Assembly: GCA_031283395.1 (NCBI GenBank) | Contig: JAITBV010000265.1 | Span: 1 to 6,683, forward strand | Direction of reading: 5' to 3' | DNA from: Candidatus Adiutrix sp. | Lineage (GTDB): Bacteria > Desulfobacterota > Desulfarculia > Adiutricales > Adiutricaceae | DNA length: 6,683 nt | Shown here: positions 6,570-6,683 of the stretch, piece by piece | Layout of the letters: each line of letters starts with the position of its first letter | How positions within the stretch are numbered: position 1 is the first letter of the stretch | Notes under the pieces: model-generated | Database searches by the model: none | The model's input: only the letters and a program-made list of their open reading frames with translations | What the model was told of the DNA's origin: nothing | Position numbers and translations under genes: made by a program

Positions 6570-6683
6570 CGGACGGCCAAAACTTCCTCCAAGGCCGAGA
6601 CCAAGGCCTGATTCTCAGCCGGGAGGCCGGCGCTGACCCTCAGACAGGTCGGGAGACCGAAAGAGGTGAGGGAACGGGTGATG
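6566..6683 (-). CDS. hisC: Histidinol-phosphate aminotransferase, C-terminal 38 residues only
   Basis: The 5' part lies beyond the right edge. The visible end reads ITRSLTSFGLPTCLRVSAG, then LPAENQALVSALEEVLAVR and TGA. This is the closing pattern of class II PLP-dependent histidinol-phosphate aminotransferases (VIVRxMxxYGLPxxLRVTVGxPEENxxFLxAL). The enzyme swaps an amino group between glutamate and imidazole-acetol phosphate in histidine synthesis. The second Arg of the LRVS motif corresponds to the substrate-carboxylate-binding arginine of this aminotransferase fold. A related HisC-like amino-acid aminotransferase cannot be excluded from so short a piece. Its stop codon overlaps the TTG start of recJ, so the two are almost certainly co-transcribed and translationally coupled. 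Confidence 0.8.
   Translation of the reverse strand, partial: ITRSLTSFGLPTCLRVSAGLPAENQALVSALEEVLAVR

Noticed and set aside
5310..6611. A 433-codon open frame on the plus strand opposite recJ
   Set aside because: It mirrors a well-supported recJ with intact motifs. GC-rich third positions leave few stops on the opposite strand, and the translated product is a Gly/Gln/Arg-rich sequence without recognisable domains.

Overview
The window is a compact, entirely minus-strand stretch of a GC-rich (clearly above 55% by eye) bacterial chromosome. It reads, in the direction of transcription, hisC (3' end only) > recJ > map > a chemoreceptor gene > a LysM-protein gene > a formylglycine-generating-enzyme-like gene (5' part only). 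Gaps between genes are 22 to 89 bases, and hisC and recJ overlap by 4 bases. No RNA gene, insertion sequence, phage gene or CRISPR array is visible. Housekeeping genes of Gram-negative type, a chemoreceptor ending in an acidic tail and two Sec-exported envelope proteins suggest a motile Gram-negative bacterium. Desulfobacterota ('Deltaproteobacteria') is my best guess from overall protein flavour, but no marker here proves it.

Right part (about 3990-6683): the last 38 residues of histidinol-phosphate aminotransferase, then the single-strand exonuclease RecJ starting at TTG inside the hisC stop (TTGA overlap), then type I methionine aminopeptidase. The 50-base recJ-map gap holds a plausible sigma-70 promoter with an inverted repeat around its -10, so map may be transcribed on its own.

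Middle (2342-3901): a two-TM methyl-accepting chemotaxis protein. Its signalling hairpin lines up without gaps with the long enterobacterial class as I remember it. Only about 15 residues separate TM2 from the methylation helix, so no HAMP domain fits. Its C-terminal tail is encoded across runs of ten and eight cytosines.

Left part (1-2283): a 677-residue exported protein with two LysM domains, an Ala/Pro-rich linker and an unrecognised C-terminal region that appears to contain the same module twice. It is followed 22 bases later by an exported protein whose N-terminus matches the formylglycine-generating-enzyme/sulfatase-modifying-factor fold family. Their tight spacing suggests co-translation and perhaps a shared envelope role.

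No complete new defence or mobile system is present. The least explained items are the duplicated LysM-protein module, the HAMP-less receptor with its C tracts, and the LysM/FGE-like pair running off the left edge.
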